Shown in pieces: positions 32,913 through 43,900 of a stretch of DNA of 64,000 nt. This DNA is from Halocafeteria seosinensis. Lineage: Eukaryota; Sar; Bigyra; Bicosoecida. Location of the stretch: the NCBI GenBank assembly GCA_001687465.1, contig LVLI01000156.1:150096-214095 (forward strand). The letters run 5' to 3'. Position 1 is the stretch's first letter. Every line of letters starts with the position of its first letter. Under the pieces are notes generated by a model. The model did no database searches and was not told where the DNA came from. It was given only the letters and a program-made list of their open reading frames with translations. The translations under genes were made by a program, and so were the position numbers.

Positions 32913-35900
32913 TTAGGCCACCAAATCGCTTTCATCCTCTTTGACGATCACACTATCCAGTGCTGCTGTCGCTGTCTTAAGTCTCGACCTCAGCATCCGC
33001 TTTTTCGGTTTGTTGTTCTCGTAGGTGGTGGCTATATGAGCCTTCATGTATTTGTTCAGAAACAATCCCAGTCCATCTCTGATCAATGCCGTGTCACTGC
33101 TGTTACCACATCTGGGAAAGAGGACGATGGAAACGAATGACCCAAGCAAACGTATTTGCCGCATACAGCCGTAAACTCACCTTGTGAATACTGCTTTCAG
33201 AACAACTTCATTGTCGCAAGACTGAAGGATGGCCCCTATACACGCTCGCAAGAACAAAAGAGCCTTCTGTGAAAGATTGGTGAAATCGAATACCTTGAGT
33301 ACCGCAATCGAAAGACTGAAATTGGATATCAAGTACGCAAGTAAACGAGCAAGGTTATAAATTTTCCGAGTCTGCACAGCGGAAGACAACATAGTTGGAG
33401 AAAGAGAACAAGTATTGGGGTATTCTCGACTTACCTCATACTCTTCCAGCAGTTTGATGTTGTCCCACAGCGATAGCTGAAATGTGAACTTAATACTCGG
33501 CTTCTCTTCGCACAGTTTTCGTCCCACTACAGCGTAAAAAGGGTTGAAGACTGACTCTTGTCCGCAGCAGTCTACTAAGACCCTCACTATCTCTCGCTCC
33601 GCTGACCCCTTCAGGTTTAGCTTGAGCAATCTCTCTAGAGCTGAATCTGGGTCAGAAGCACCCATAAGGGCAACAAACACGCTTCGGCGTACGGCAGTAT
33701 TCATCCGTTGTTTTCGTGCAAGCTCAAGCAGTTGCGCCTCTTCGCTTCGAACAGTAAGTCCACCTGCTAACTCTTGTTCTTTCGAAGAACCAGTATCTTC
33801 CTTGGATGCGGAGTTCCCTGCCCAAGTTGATCCAACCAGCCACCATCTCCCCCGTTCGTTAATATTCATAAAGTCTTCCCAACTTGCCCTTACCGTCCGA
33901 TCACCAAGGTCGCTTGCTTTCTGGTTACCTAGCTTCGAGAGCCATTTTTTTAAGGTCATCCCTCGTTCGAGCAACTGCTGGTGCGACTGACGCTTCCTGT
34001 TATTTTTGATATCCATGATCATCTCCAGCATTACTTGCAACCTCATACTCATCGAGGTATCGTCTTCTTCTTCAGCGTCATGGGCAATCTGGCTATCCCT
34101 AGACACAGTGGCTCCCTTCTTCTTCGTAGCCATTTCAACTGTTGCGCCAAAATCCCTTGCTCTGTTTTGGATGATCGAGATAACATCTCGCAGCCCCTCT
34201 GGATCATCACTTCGCAATTGCCACCCTGTGTACTTGACTAGTACCAGGATTAGCTCGACATCCGATTCGCGGAATCTCCGACTGAGCAACGTTGCAACCT
34301 GAACAATTAACTGGCTATAAACAATATTGAAAATGTATAAATAGCACAGAAGATGAACCAAGTTTCGTTGTTCGCTTGTATCGGAATCCGTTGAAACCTG
34401 CGTATCGTCGTTTCCCTCAGTTGCTTCTGCCAGTGACAGTGACTTTGGTAAGTGCAAAATTTCTTGAAGACGATGAGAGATCTTCTCGGCCATATATGCT
34501 CCAACAGAGTGGCCTACGTAAATATGCAGCGCAGCTATGAGACCCGCATATACCATAATCAAACTCTGAGCAATTTGCTTATTCTGAGTGCATGCCTCCA
34601 GAATACAAGTCGAAATAATTCCATTAACAACTCCTTTCCCGTGGCCATCATATCTGCGATTGTAGGTTCAAAATCACCGGAGACAGCACCCCGCATTCTG
34701 TCAGCGGGTCATCAACTTACATTCCAGCAATTTCTTTCGCTATTGGCTCTATATTGGCTTCAGCAAGACGGTTTAGCAACCCCTGAAGGATCGAGGCATT
34801 CAATGCAAAGGAATGCAAATGATAACCGTTACGATTGACTTACCTTAATGCGTTTCGTTACTCGGACCACACTATCACTCTTTCCACTATTGCGCAGACT
34901 TGGGGGAACGTATTTTCCTCCTTGCTCACCACTGCGCGAAATGGAGGCTGCAGCCGTCTCTGCGGCATGCTGCGCTTCGTCGACTTCCCGTTTGATGGCC
35001 TGCTCTTTTTTCTCCTTCATTGCTTCTTGCGTTATTCCCAATTCTTCATGTGCATCAGAAGGTCCTGCCTCTCCATAAAGTTTTTCATATTTCGCCCGTC
35101 TGCGAGCAGCAGCGTCTTCGTAGGTTGATTTGTCATTTCCCATCTCTTTATCCTCATTTGGAGCGCTCGAACTGTCGTCCATTTGCTCGTCAGCCTCCAA
35201 TGCGTTCGTATCTCCATCCTCCAAAGCGTGCTCATCTTCATCACCGGTGTCCTCTGCCGACAACTCCCCTCCCTCGTCCTCATCACCAGCTAGCTCCTCC
35301 TCTGATGAGTCCCCATCATTTTCTAGCTCTTCTTCTGATGAATCGTCATCGTGATCTTCTCCTGTGGTATCATCCTCCCCTTCCTCCCCCTCGCTTTCCA
35401 ACTCTGACTCCTCATTTCTTGATTGCACTGTCGTCGTTCGGTCTTTTGCTGAGGCCCCGGAGCTACCCCCAAGTTTGTCAAGCCCTTCTAAAAAATTGAA
35501 GAATCCTTCATCGAATCCATCTTTAATATACTCGTTCTTCAATTTCTTCTTAGATTTGTCGACGTTACTCTCTTTCTTACCTGGGCCACCTCCACGAATG
35601 CCTAACTTTTTTTCTAAATACCTTATCTCTGCATCTTCCGGATCACTGTCTTCTTCCTCTTGTGACTGTGTTTGACTGTATGGTTGCTGTCTTTTTGAAT
35701 GAGAGCTTTCAGCAGGCTTATTATGGCTTGTTTTCTGCCTCTTTTGACTCTGGGTGTTGTTTTCCTTGCTGCTCTTGGTCTCCGTAGAGCTCTCATTTGC
35801 TATATTACGCTTCCCTTGTCCATTGAGACTAACCGCATCAGTCAGAGGGGTCTCTTTCCGCTTTTCTTTATAATGGAGATCCTTCTTCTGTTTCTTGGCT

Positions 35901-36022
35901 TGACGCCGGAGCTTCCGTAATTCCTTCCGCGAGAGCTGCTGCTGCTGCTGCTTCTGACCCTCCGCGGGAGCAGCCCCTCCCATTGCTGTTTTCTTCTTAC
36001 CTTTGGCCATTTCCCCTCTCAT
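32913..36022 (-). CDS. nucleolar MIF4G-domain protein (NOM1/Sgd1-like)
   Basis: Predicted 40S ribosome-assembly factor with MIF4G and MA3 domains that recruits the DEAD-box helicase eIF4A3/Fal1 in the nucleolus. Five exons join in phase: 36022-34844, 34782-34721, 34653-33435, 33371-33181 and 33111-32913, about 949 aa (945 if starting at MAKGKKK, 36010). The N-terminal 390 residues are Lys-rich then acidic Ser/Asp/Glu-rich, ending in GGKYVPPSLRN, the family hallmark. MIF4G follows (GLLNRLAEANIEPIAKEI, HLLCYLYIFNIV, LVLVKYTGWQLRSDDP), then a linker and the MA3 domain (VRRSVFVALMGASD, LVDCCGQESVFNPFYA, KVFDFTNLSQKALLFLR). Intron 3 (63 nt) is a multiple of three. The gene is convergent with phosphoglycerate mutase, 49 bases apart. 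Confidence 0.92.
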
Positions 36023-36418
36023 AGCACACTCGTATACATTTCTCCCTAGGTGCCAATACCCTTCAAAGACAAGTTAACAGCTAGTGTACAGGCGTGAACA
36101 TTTTGTGAAGTTGAGGTCATCTTGAAGTTTTTCGGGTTGATACGAGGGTAGGTATGCTTCTAAACTTCATGTTTGCAAACTTCTACACTTCGTAAAATTG
36201 AGGCCTTTGCGACTCAGCGCGGCGACTCCGCCGATATTGGATGCGTGCGGTGGATAAATGCGCTACTGTTTGCATATGAGGACGCACATCGGGGTAAAAG
36301 TTGTCAGTGTTTGAATCATACCCCGGACACAGGCTCGCGGAACTAAAACCACTGGTTGTTGCGGTCCATGTAGCGTGAGATCAGGTAGTTCGGTCTAATT
36401 GCCGAATTGTTGCGGGTT

Positions 36419-37230
36419 TTATTCTACTAACAGCATCTCTCCGTCTGAATTAAAAAAGTCCGTGGGAAAGTTCTTTGGACGCTGTACAGGCCAGCGTTCC
36501 CAGGAAGAAACTCTCGGATATTCATTGTGATGAGATGTTTCTTCGCCAGACGCACGTACGTATTGCGGTGCTGCGCGGGGAGAACATTTTCGATCGACTT
36601 CTTCGTGTAGGCCTTCCAAGTAGTCTTTCCAAGACTTCTGCAACGTAGCGATTCAGCCTGCAAACACTACCCTGGGTCATCAATGAGCGTGCTTTACGAA
36701 GAACTAATTGCGTACGCATCTAGGAACTCTTTTAGTGTTCTTGCAGTGTGCCACTGATTGCTTCTGTCACTTTGGGTTACTATTAACTTACTAGCTGCCG
36801 CCGCGAATTCACGGTTTTTTGGGTTTCATCGACGTGAATTCCTTTGGGGAGCAAATCTGCTCCTTACGGGAGCCGAAACATGCTCCTGGCTAAATGACAA
36901 CTACTCCATCAGCATACTTACCTGGCATAAGGGACATTGTCCAACGCATCGACTACAAGAGTGAACGTAAACCACCGTTTTTAGCTGAGCTTTCTTCGAG
37001 GAATGGTATGTATCCTTCAGTAGAGGGCTGTGGTTACATGTGCTTCTTACTTGCAAGCATCAGTATAGGCTTCGGACGGGACATGTAACAGTTTGATGCT
37101 GGTTTCGTCCAAATTCAGCACAAGATCCGGAGGAGTCAGTAGAGCAGATAGAGCCATTGTGCCATCATAATATTCTCATCCCGAGAAAACTCCTGGTGAT
37201 ACTGGGACAGCTCACTACGTATTTTACCAA
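36419..37230 (-). pseudogene. possible decayed DDE-transposase fragment
   Basis: On the minus strand, a frame with EFSRDENIMMAQWLYLLY ends at a stop, and a shifted frame immediately continues as PPDLVLNLDETSIKLLHVPS. The N-L-D-E-T segment recalls the first catalytic Asp region of Tc/pogo-like DDE transposases. Fragments further on (VVYVHSCSRCVGQCPLC and helical basic pieces around 36419-36719) lie in different frames. No terminal inverted repeats or target-site duplication were identified. The call is tentative; a decayed host gene is the main alternative. Confidence 0.25.
36805..36841. repeat. inverted repeat, 9-bp arms
   Basis: GAATTCACG (36805-36813) and CGTGAATTC (36833-36841) are perfect reverse complements separated by 19 bases containing a T6 run. 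It could form a hairpin. Its position in decayed, gene-poor DNA suggests a remnant of a mobile element or chance. Confidence 0.6.
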
Positions 37231-37935
37231 ATAGCACATACTCCTTGTGATAAGATATACATTTTCGATGGATAATATGGTATTTGGCGACGCTTCAAGG
37301 GGGGCCCCCTTTTCTAAATCCGGTATTCGTCTAACCCTAAGTTGTTGGGCCCAAACGATCACAAAGCCGGGTGAAGAACACTTGTGTCGATCTATCTCCG
37401 CGATTCATTGTCCTCAATGTTCCAATCAAACTCACAACCAGTTATTCAGCATAAAATGACAATCCAGACACCCTATATAGAGGTAACAAAAAAACTTTCA
37501 AAGTGCAATCCAAGCATTGTCCGTACCAATTTGAATTCACATTCCTTCGCGACTTAAAGGCGTAGCTTGCCTTATAGTTTACAGACTGTAAATTACAGCT
37601 TGTACATGACTTGTTTCGTGATAACACTTATATCGTACAAGATAGTTCCTAAGTGCCATTATTTCTGAACCAACCGCTGTCCCATACTGCGTCGCAACGC
37701 CACGCTGGAATATTGTTGGTATAACCCTGCAGGTGCTGACAATCTTATACTTCTCTCCAATCCAAGCAGTACCGCGCTCGCTGAAACGGACTGATCACTA
37801 CTAACTGCCGCGAATTCCATTGGAATTTGATAGGAGAATGTTTCAGTTATTTCGAATGAGGTTCCTTCGGGTAGTCCCAGTAACACCGGTACACTTGACG
37901 GGGCAATGCGTAGGTACGCGCAGTAAGCCGTCGCA

Positions 37936-39144
37936 TTACAACACTTTGGGATCCTGTGCTCTCACCAATGATATGTTCACGTTGTAAAACGGGAATGATT
38001 CAACGACTCCACTTTGACGATTTATTGCTTCTGCAAATTTGTGGTATTCAAGAGAGAATGCATCACAAGGATGATGCAAATGAGGACCGCTGCAACTGGG
38101 AATATTTCTATTTGCCGACTTAAGGATGGAAACACGCCTCCAAAATGACGAAGGCTGGAGGGAGAGTAAGTGCCTCGTATGGTTTGCTGCTGCATTGTAC
38201 AATCTCATATCTAACGTATTCCTGCGGGTGATGGCTTGTACCGTTTCCTTCCGAAGTTGTTTCGAAGTACGGATGCACTTAGTTTTAGAATGGACTCTGT
38301 TGGGGAGGGGGACAAGTTTTGTGTAGAGTGCATCTGAAATATTCCAGCCAAATGTGTCGGTCATTAAAAGCATCAGCTCGTCAAACTGCTCAAGTAAGAT
38401 CCAAAAGTATTCATAGAAGCCTGTTCGTAGAAAGTCGTCCATTTCTTTGGGGCTGAAGATACCAAGATCTCGAGACATAGAGTTGTTGACATCGTAATAC
38501 TTCAGAGAAGAGGAGCGGCAGCCGAAAAAGTAGTAACTGGAGATGACACGAGATACTGGTTCTCGCAGTACAGTAGTAAATCGCGGATTTCCCAGGGAGT
38601 TCCGGAAGCTGGCTATAAGTTGTCTCCAGTTGACGTTCCGGGCATTCAGTTCTTTGCTGTGGTGTAACATGCTGATATCTCCCTGCTTACTCTTACTTAA
38701 TTGTAAGTGTTTGCCCCGTTTGGGGACCAGGAATCGGAGTCGTCTCCTAGCACCGAAACGCCAGAATATCGAGGCTAGCGTAGTGGAACCAGTCTTATGG
38801 GTTTTAACAAAAGCAAACTTGTACATGGATCTCCAATGGGCTACATCGCTGTCAGATGGAGAGTGCGTGGGCATGAGCGTGACAGAGGCGTTCACTGTGT
38901 CCGTATCTTGACCTCGCGGTGGGATACCGTTGACAAGCCCACCGTCCGTCGTGGGCTTGAAAGCTGTCACTTTGTCTATGGAGAGTCGATTATCTGGTCG
39001 ATTGTTGTGTCTGTCGAGCCAGAATGCGGCTGTGATGAGAAGCGACAAGGAAACGAGCCAAACAGCAGTATGACCCATTGTCCCGTAGTCTCTTGCCCGT
39101 TGAGCTCGATTGACTTCAGGTTGTGATCCGCTTGTACCGCTCAA
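37936..39144 (-). CDS. type II membrane sulfotransferase, Gal-3-O-sulfotransferase-like
   Basis: Predicted Golgi carbohydrate sulfotransferase using PAPS. Single exon of 402 aa with a short cytosolic N-terminus and one signal-anchor helix at about residues 25-43 (HTAVWLVSLSLLITAAFW), typical for Golgi type II enzymes. The 5'-phosphosulfate loop is FVKTHKTGSTT (about residue 112). The 3'-phosphate site is LREPVSRVISSYYFFG (about residue 190), which fits the Gal3ST / Sulfotransfer_2 group. N-glycosylation-like sites occur in the lumenal part. The acceptor glycan is unknown. The last exon may be missing, because an unexplained open frame follows on the same strand to 37659. The gene diverges from choline kinase across 345 bases. 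Confidence 0.85.
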   Translation of the reverse strand: MSGTSGSQPEVNRAQRARDYGTMGHTAVWLVSLSLLITAAFWLDRHNNRPDNRLSIDKVTAFKPTTDGGLVNGIPPRGQDTDTVNASVTLMPTHSPSDSDVAHWRSMYKFAFVKTHKTGSTTLASIFWRFGARRRLRFLVPKRGKHLQLSKSKQGDISMLHHSKELNARNVNWRQLIASFRNSLGNPRFTTVLREPVSRVISSYYFFGCRSSSLKYYDVNNSMSRDLGIFSPKEMDDFLRTGFYEYFWILLEQFDELMLLMTDTFGWNISDALYTKLVPLPNRVHSKTKCIRTSKQLRKETVQAITRRNTLDMRLYNAAANHTRHLLSLQPSSFWRRVSILKSANRNIPSCSGPHLHHPCDAFSLEYHKFAEAINRQSGVVESFPFYNVNISLVRAQDPKVL

Positions 39145-39489
39145 GACCTCTCTGCATTGCCTCGTTTACGGAAGTGCCCTGGACTATTTTGCTATTACGA
39201 CATACAGATTACATGCGCTTGCTGGAAACATCGGCAAGTTGTCCAGAAGTTCATCCACGTTGGATGCATACACGCATGGTGCTCTTTCTCACTCTGGTAC
39301 AACCATAACGTTCCCAAGTAAATACTTACATTTGTACCCACCAGTTGTGCCACATACGGCGACAAGTTGCCAGAACAAAGAACCCTTGTGAAGTTGGGGA
39401 TTTTCGTGTTAAAGTCCGTGTATACAATGCTCCATAGAGGTGCGACTTGTCATTTTAGTATATGATTCATTGTATGAGCAAGAGAGACA
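39145..39489. promoter_or_regulatory. divergent intergenic region
   Basis: 345 bases between the divergent sulfotransferase and choline kinase genes; both promoters must lie here. No specific element was recognised. Confidence 0.3.
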
Positions 39490-40878
39490 ATGGATAGTCG
39501 AATCAATGAACTCATAAGCCGCGAAAAGGAGCGGAGGAGGAGAAGCTCCATGGAGGCGGCTATTCTCAGTGCTTGTTTACAGAGTATTTCAGTGTGGTCA
39601 GAGGCCACACAAGTCATTCTGGACGAGAATAAGGTCGATTTCGACGAGTTCCAAGTGCAAGCACTTCTAGGAGGAATGACAAATGAGCTCTTCACGTGTA
39701 CGCTTCCGGAGAGACTTTGCTCCACCAGGGAATTGAAACGATTTTCCACCGTTGTGGTTAGATTACTAGCTGCTGATTTAGAAGAAGCCTTTGATCGGCA
39801 ACAAGAAACCAAACTCATGGAGTATGTTGCCAGGAAAACAAATATCAGTCCTCAGGTACTAGGCTGCATGACGTCGTCTACGTTCAAGAGTATCTTGGAA
39901 CGAATGACCAGTCCTGGGGACGCTAGTCCTGAGAGAGCGAATGCGTTGCGCTTTGAAGAGTTTATGCATGGTGAACCGGTCAGTAGGACAAACCTCATGC
40001 AAGAGCCTACGCTGTTGCAAGCAGCCGAACGCATGGCTCAACTACATCGCCTAAGGATGTTGGGTGCAGACGGGGATCCCCCAATGCTTGACAAACTGCT
40101 GGATGTCTACGCAAGAATGGCTCAAATTGAGGAGAAGGATGTTGATTCACGCTTTCCTAAAGAATATGCTGAGTTACTTGAAGAGCTTAATTGGAGAAAA
40201 GAAATCAATTATGTCAAGCAACTGGGAAGAGAAAGGTAGGTGTTCCGATGCCGGATCGTGCATTGAATCTGATCGACCCTCACGCGTTTTTATTGCAGGG
40301 GCGGACCAATCGTCCTATGCCATAACGATAGTCAGGAGGGCAACTGGATAATCCTGAAATCCCGTAGTAGGTCGAGGGAGAGTCTAGAATCGGATAGCAG
40401 TTCCACCAGGGAGCACAACCCGCTCAGACTACTAGACTATGAATATAGCGGGTATAATTACAGAGGATACGACTTTGCAAACTTATTCAGTGAATTCGTT
40501 ATAGATTATGAGACCACAGATTTTCCAGGATTTGAGATTTATGAGAAAGATTTCCCTTCGGATGACAAAATGGTACTGTTCTTTAACCGCTATATCGAAT
40601 ACCTACGGAAGCGAGAGCCGGCCACAACAGCAGTGACGGATAGGGGGGGTATCGTGGACACGAGAGGGCAAAACAGCACTTTTTCATTAACTACTAGTTC
40701 GCTTATCAGCGAAACTAAAGCAATGGTGCCTGCAGTACATCTTTTATGGGCTCTGTGGTGTCTTGTCATGTACCGGGCCAAATCCGTAGCTGTGTCAAAC
40801 GGGAGCCTGCAAGAGCCAGAGTTCGGGTTCCTACAATACGGAAAAGAGCGAGCCCGCTTGTACAAAGCGACAAAGTGA
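39490..40878 (+). CDS. choline/ethanolamine kinase
   Basis: Predicted ATP-dependent kinase that phosphorylates choline or ethanolamine, the first step of the CDP-choline/ethanolamine (Kennedy) pathway in the cytosol. Two exons (39490-40235, 40299-40878) give 441 aa. The N-lobe motif is QALLGGMTNELF (about residue 55). The catalytic Brenner motif is LCHNDSQEGN (just after the intron), with the essential Asp and Asn present. The following choline-kinase motif is LLDYEYSGYNYRGYDFANLF. The C-terminus has FSLTTSSLISETKAMVPAVHLLWALW. Choline and ethanolamine specificity cannot be separated by eye. The middle (residues 100-245) is longer than in yeast or animal enzymes. Stop codons of this gene and RPA2 are 37 bases apart. 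Confidence 0.9.
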
Positions 40879-40915
40879 ACAGCAAGACGCTATTGTATTG
40901 ATCCACTACGATCCA

Positions 40916-43900
40916 CTACGAAGCTTCCATACCCAAAGTTAGCCGGATATTCATGGCGGCAAGCTCATTGACCAAGTACCGGAAGACATAGGGCAGCGCT
41001 GTTTCCACACAATAATTACCAGTATCGCAAGAAAGACAGAAGTATTTCTGATCCTTCTCTACAACACTATTTTCATTATTCGAGCCGAATGAGCTGGCAA
41101 ATTGTTCACTGCGAGGCTTTTGGAGCGTCGAAATAAGCTGACCACAGTTACGGCAGACGATTGCAATGTGGCGATCTGAGCAGTTCATCAGGCGATCTTG
41201 GACCAAGAACGCTGTTCCATGAGCTAAAAGGGAATCTCGTTCCATTTCTCCCAAGCGGATTCCTCCCTGGTTTTTCCGTCCCTTGACCGGCTGTCTCGTA
41301 AGGTTATTGATAGGACCTGTTGAACGGACTTGGCTCTTATCGCTCACCATGTGGCGAAGTCGTTGATAGTAGACGACTCCCATATAAATATGGACATGGA
41401 GCTCCGTTCCTGATATACCTGAATACATTGGCTCGGCACCATAATAGCTATACCCTGCTTTTTCAAGCTGTTCTCCGAAAAAATCCACCGCCCGTTGCTG
41501 CTCACCAAACCGAAACGGAGTGCTATCCTGAAAGCGGCCATGCATAGCCCCAGCTTTTCCTGCCATACTTTCTACCAACATTCCAATAGTCATACGCGAG
41601 GGAAACGCGTGCGGATTTATGATCACATCGGGGCTGATGCCACTCTCGCTAAACGGCATATCCTCTTGTGGCCAAAGCATAGATAGAATGCCTTTTTGCC
41701 CATGTCGGGAACTAAATTTATCTCCCACGACCGGATTTCGGTCAAACCGGAGCCTTATTGACACTTTCTGTAGGGGGCCTCGACTCGATCCCGTTCCACC
41801 GAACGCTGTATCGCCGCCGCCGAGAACTTTCACCTCCTCAACGAAGGCCGGTTCACTTTCCTTGTGTCTCGCAATCTTCGTTTGTCCAGTAACCGTGTCT
41901 TTCACGCAATAAAGGGGTTCTCCAGATCCAATGCGTATACCTACTGGTGGCAATCCATCTCCATCCAGTGTTTCTACGGCCTTATTCTTCCCTGTTCGCC
42001 GTCGCTGCTCAACTGTGGGCTCATTAGAAAACACCATTTCATTCGCGCTTTTGCTTTTTCCATCGACGAGATCAATAGTGTAATTCTTGTAAACACTTGC
42101 ATGAGCAAACCCCCTTTCATAGGCAGACTTATTCACTATCATTGCATCTTCCATATCATAGCCTGTGTAAGATATTACAGCCACGACCGCATTTGTTCCA
42201 GCCGGGTACTCATCTAGTCCTAAACTGCTCTGGGCAATATTTTGCACCAGAGGCGCCTGAGGTGTCTGAATCTTGTACAGCTTATTGTCCGTACGGTAGT
42301 TGTAAGCGTGAGACGGAACCCCCATCGTCTGCTTCGCCATTTGGCATTGATACATATTTCTCGGTGACTGATTCAGATCGCTAAACGGGGTCAACGACGC
42401 TGCCACTGACAACATACCCATGGGGGATAATTCTATGTGCGTGTACGGATGCAGTGGCGGCTGTTTCAGATCCTCCCCCAGAATCGCATCACCAGCCTTT
42501 TTGTCGCCTTCTGAAGCCCGCCGAATTAGTTCAGAAGCTTTTTCTCGCTCTTCATTTGATAGCCCAATGACGTCAACTATATCCTCCGGAGTGCACGCGA
42601 TATCTAAATGAACTTGTTCGTTGGAGCTAACCAGTTCCACTTGACCGGACCAGAGCTGCCTTGTCGGACGAATTGCTCGCCCAGGCTGAGTAGAGAGAAA
42701 GAGCCCCGGGAACGTACCGGTCAGTTCTGCTCCTGTACATCTGCCGTAGCGGAAATCATACGGGCTGGGGCTACTTTCCGGGTTCTCATCACTGTCTGAA
42801 CTTGATGAATTAGTAGACGCATTCCCGGCCGGAGATTTCCTTGTCGCAGAGTCAGGGTCCGATGTACTCTCGGCTCGTTTCTTTGTGCTATCCATCGCTC
42901 TAGCCGTATCGAACGGAGTCTGATAATCTGCCGGAGGGATGAGGGATACCTCAAGCGATGGCGGAACCCAATAATGGTCTTCAGGATTTCTGTTGTCGTC
43001 CAAAATAGCCGTCCCCATCGCAGCCTTTGCCGTAAACGAGAACTTGTTAAGATTTAGACGTTCACGGCTACTTTTCGTAAGCGTGCCAGAAGACCCTTGT
43101 TTGGCTTCTTCTTCTTCTCGTGTCTGTTTGTAGCGGTGCTGATAACAGTCCTGCACGCATATGTTACCTTCCCCTATCATTGTGGCTCCAGCTTTTGCTT
43201 TAAGTCTCCGTAGAGCCCTAGCAACTCGAACAAGGGTTTTGACAGAGCCGCCTCCAACAAGCTTACCATCTAGCATAACTGGCAGATGATCATGGGGCAT
43301 CACCGTTCCAAGTGAAGGATACGGAATTACACCAAGAGAGATTAGAAGCCGAGAAAGTGCTGGTGCTTCTACAGGATAGGACACCACCTGACAGGGTGCG
43401 GCTAAATGGTTCAGCAATCCACACGGCGCGCCGTCCGGAGTGTGTACTGGACAGAGATATCCCCAACATTCCGGCAAGAGTTTCCGGACGGCAGTTGTCT
43501 TCATTGTCGAGAAGTATTGCCCACGATGTACGGCACGAAAGTGAGTAAGAAATCTCAAAAAGTTAATCTTATCAGCTACAACCGTAAAACCACTGTTCTG
43601 CATTAGATCTAATCCGGAGGAGGACTGCAAGTTTCCGGTAGCTAGGAAATTGTACATCTTCTTGCCAATGTCCGGTTGCATTTCTACACTGCGACGAAAA
43701 TACTCCAAGTCAAAGACATTCGGAACAGAACCACTCCTGCTCTGCTGGGTCAGGTTTCCAGGGACATATGCCTTTCCCAATCGTACATCTCGACTTAACT
43801 TATCTTGGATACCTTTCAATATTTCTTCTAATTTTTCTTTCAAAGTCATCAAGTACAGATGTCCAGTTAGCAACAGCTCTTGATTAGCAAAACTATCGGG

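Larger units (their letters stand above)
36023..37935. other. gene-poor 1.9-kb region with possible transposase remnant and hairpin
   Basis: No intact gene is visible. Short overlapping minus-strand open frames at 36719-36419 and 37230-37047 look like decayed coding sequence and are listed separately, as is the inverted repeat at 36805-36841. A 75-codon minus-strand frame (37886-37659), extendable to about 96 codons, lies directly 3' of the sulfotransferase stop. It may be a further exon or 3' UTR; I could not join it convincingly. Confidence 0.4.

Noticed and set aside
35020-35499. 159-codon plus-strand open frame over NOM1 exon 1
   Set aside because: Antisense of the acidic low-complexity region; Pro/His-rich translation is an artefact.
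37301-37313. GGGGGCCCCC tract
   Set aside because: Short, imperfectly extended palindrome in non-coding sequence with no second copy noticed.
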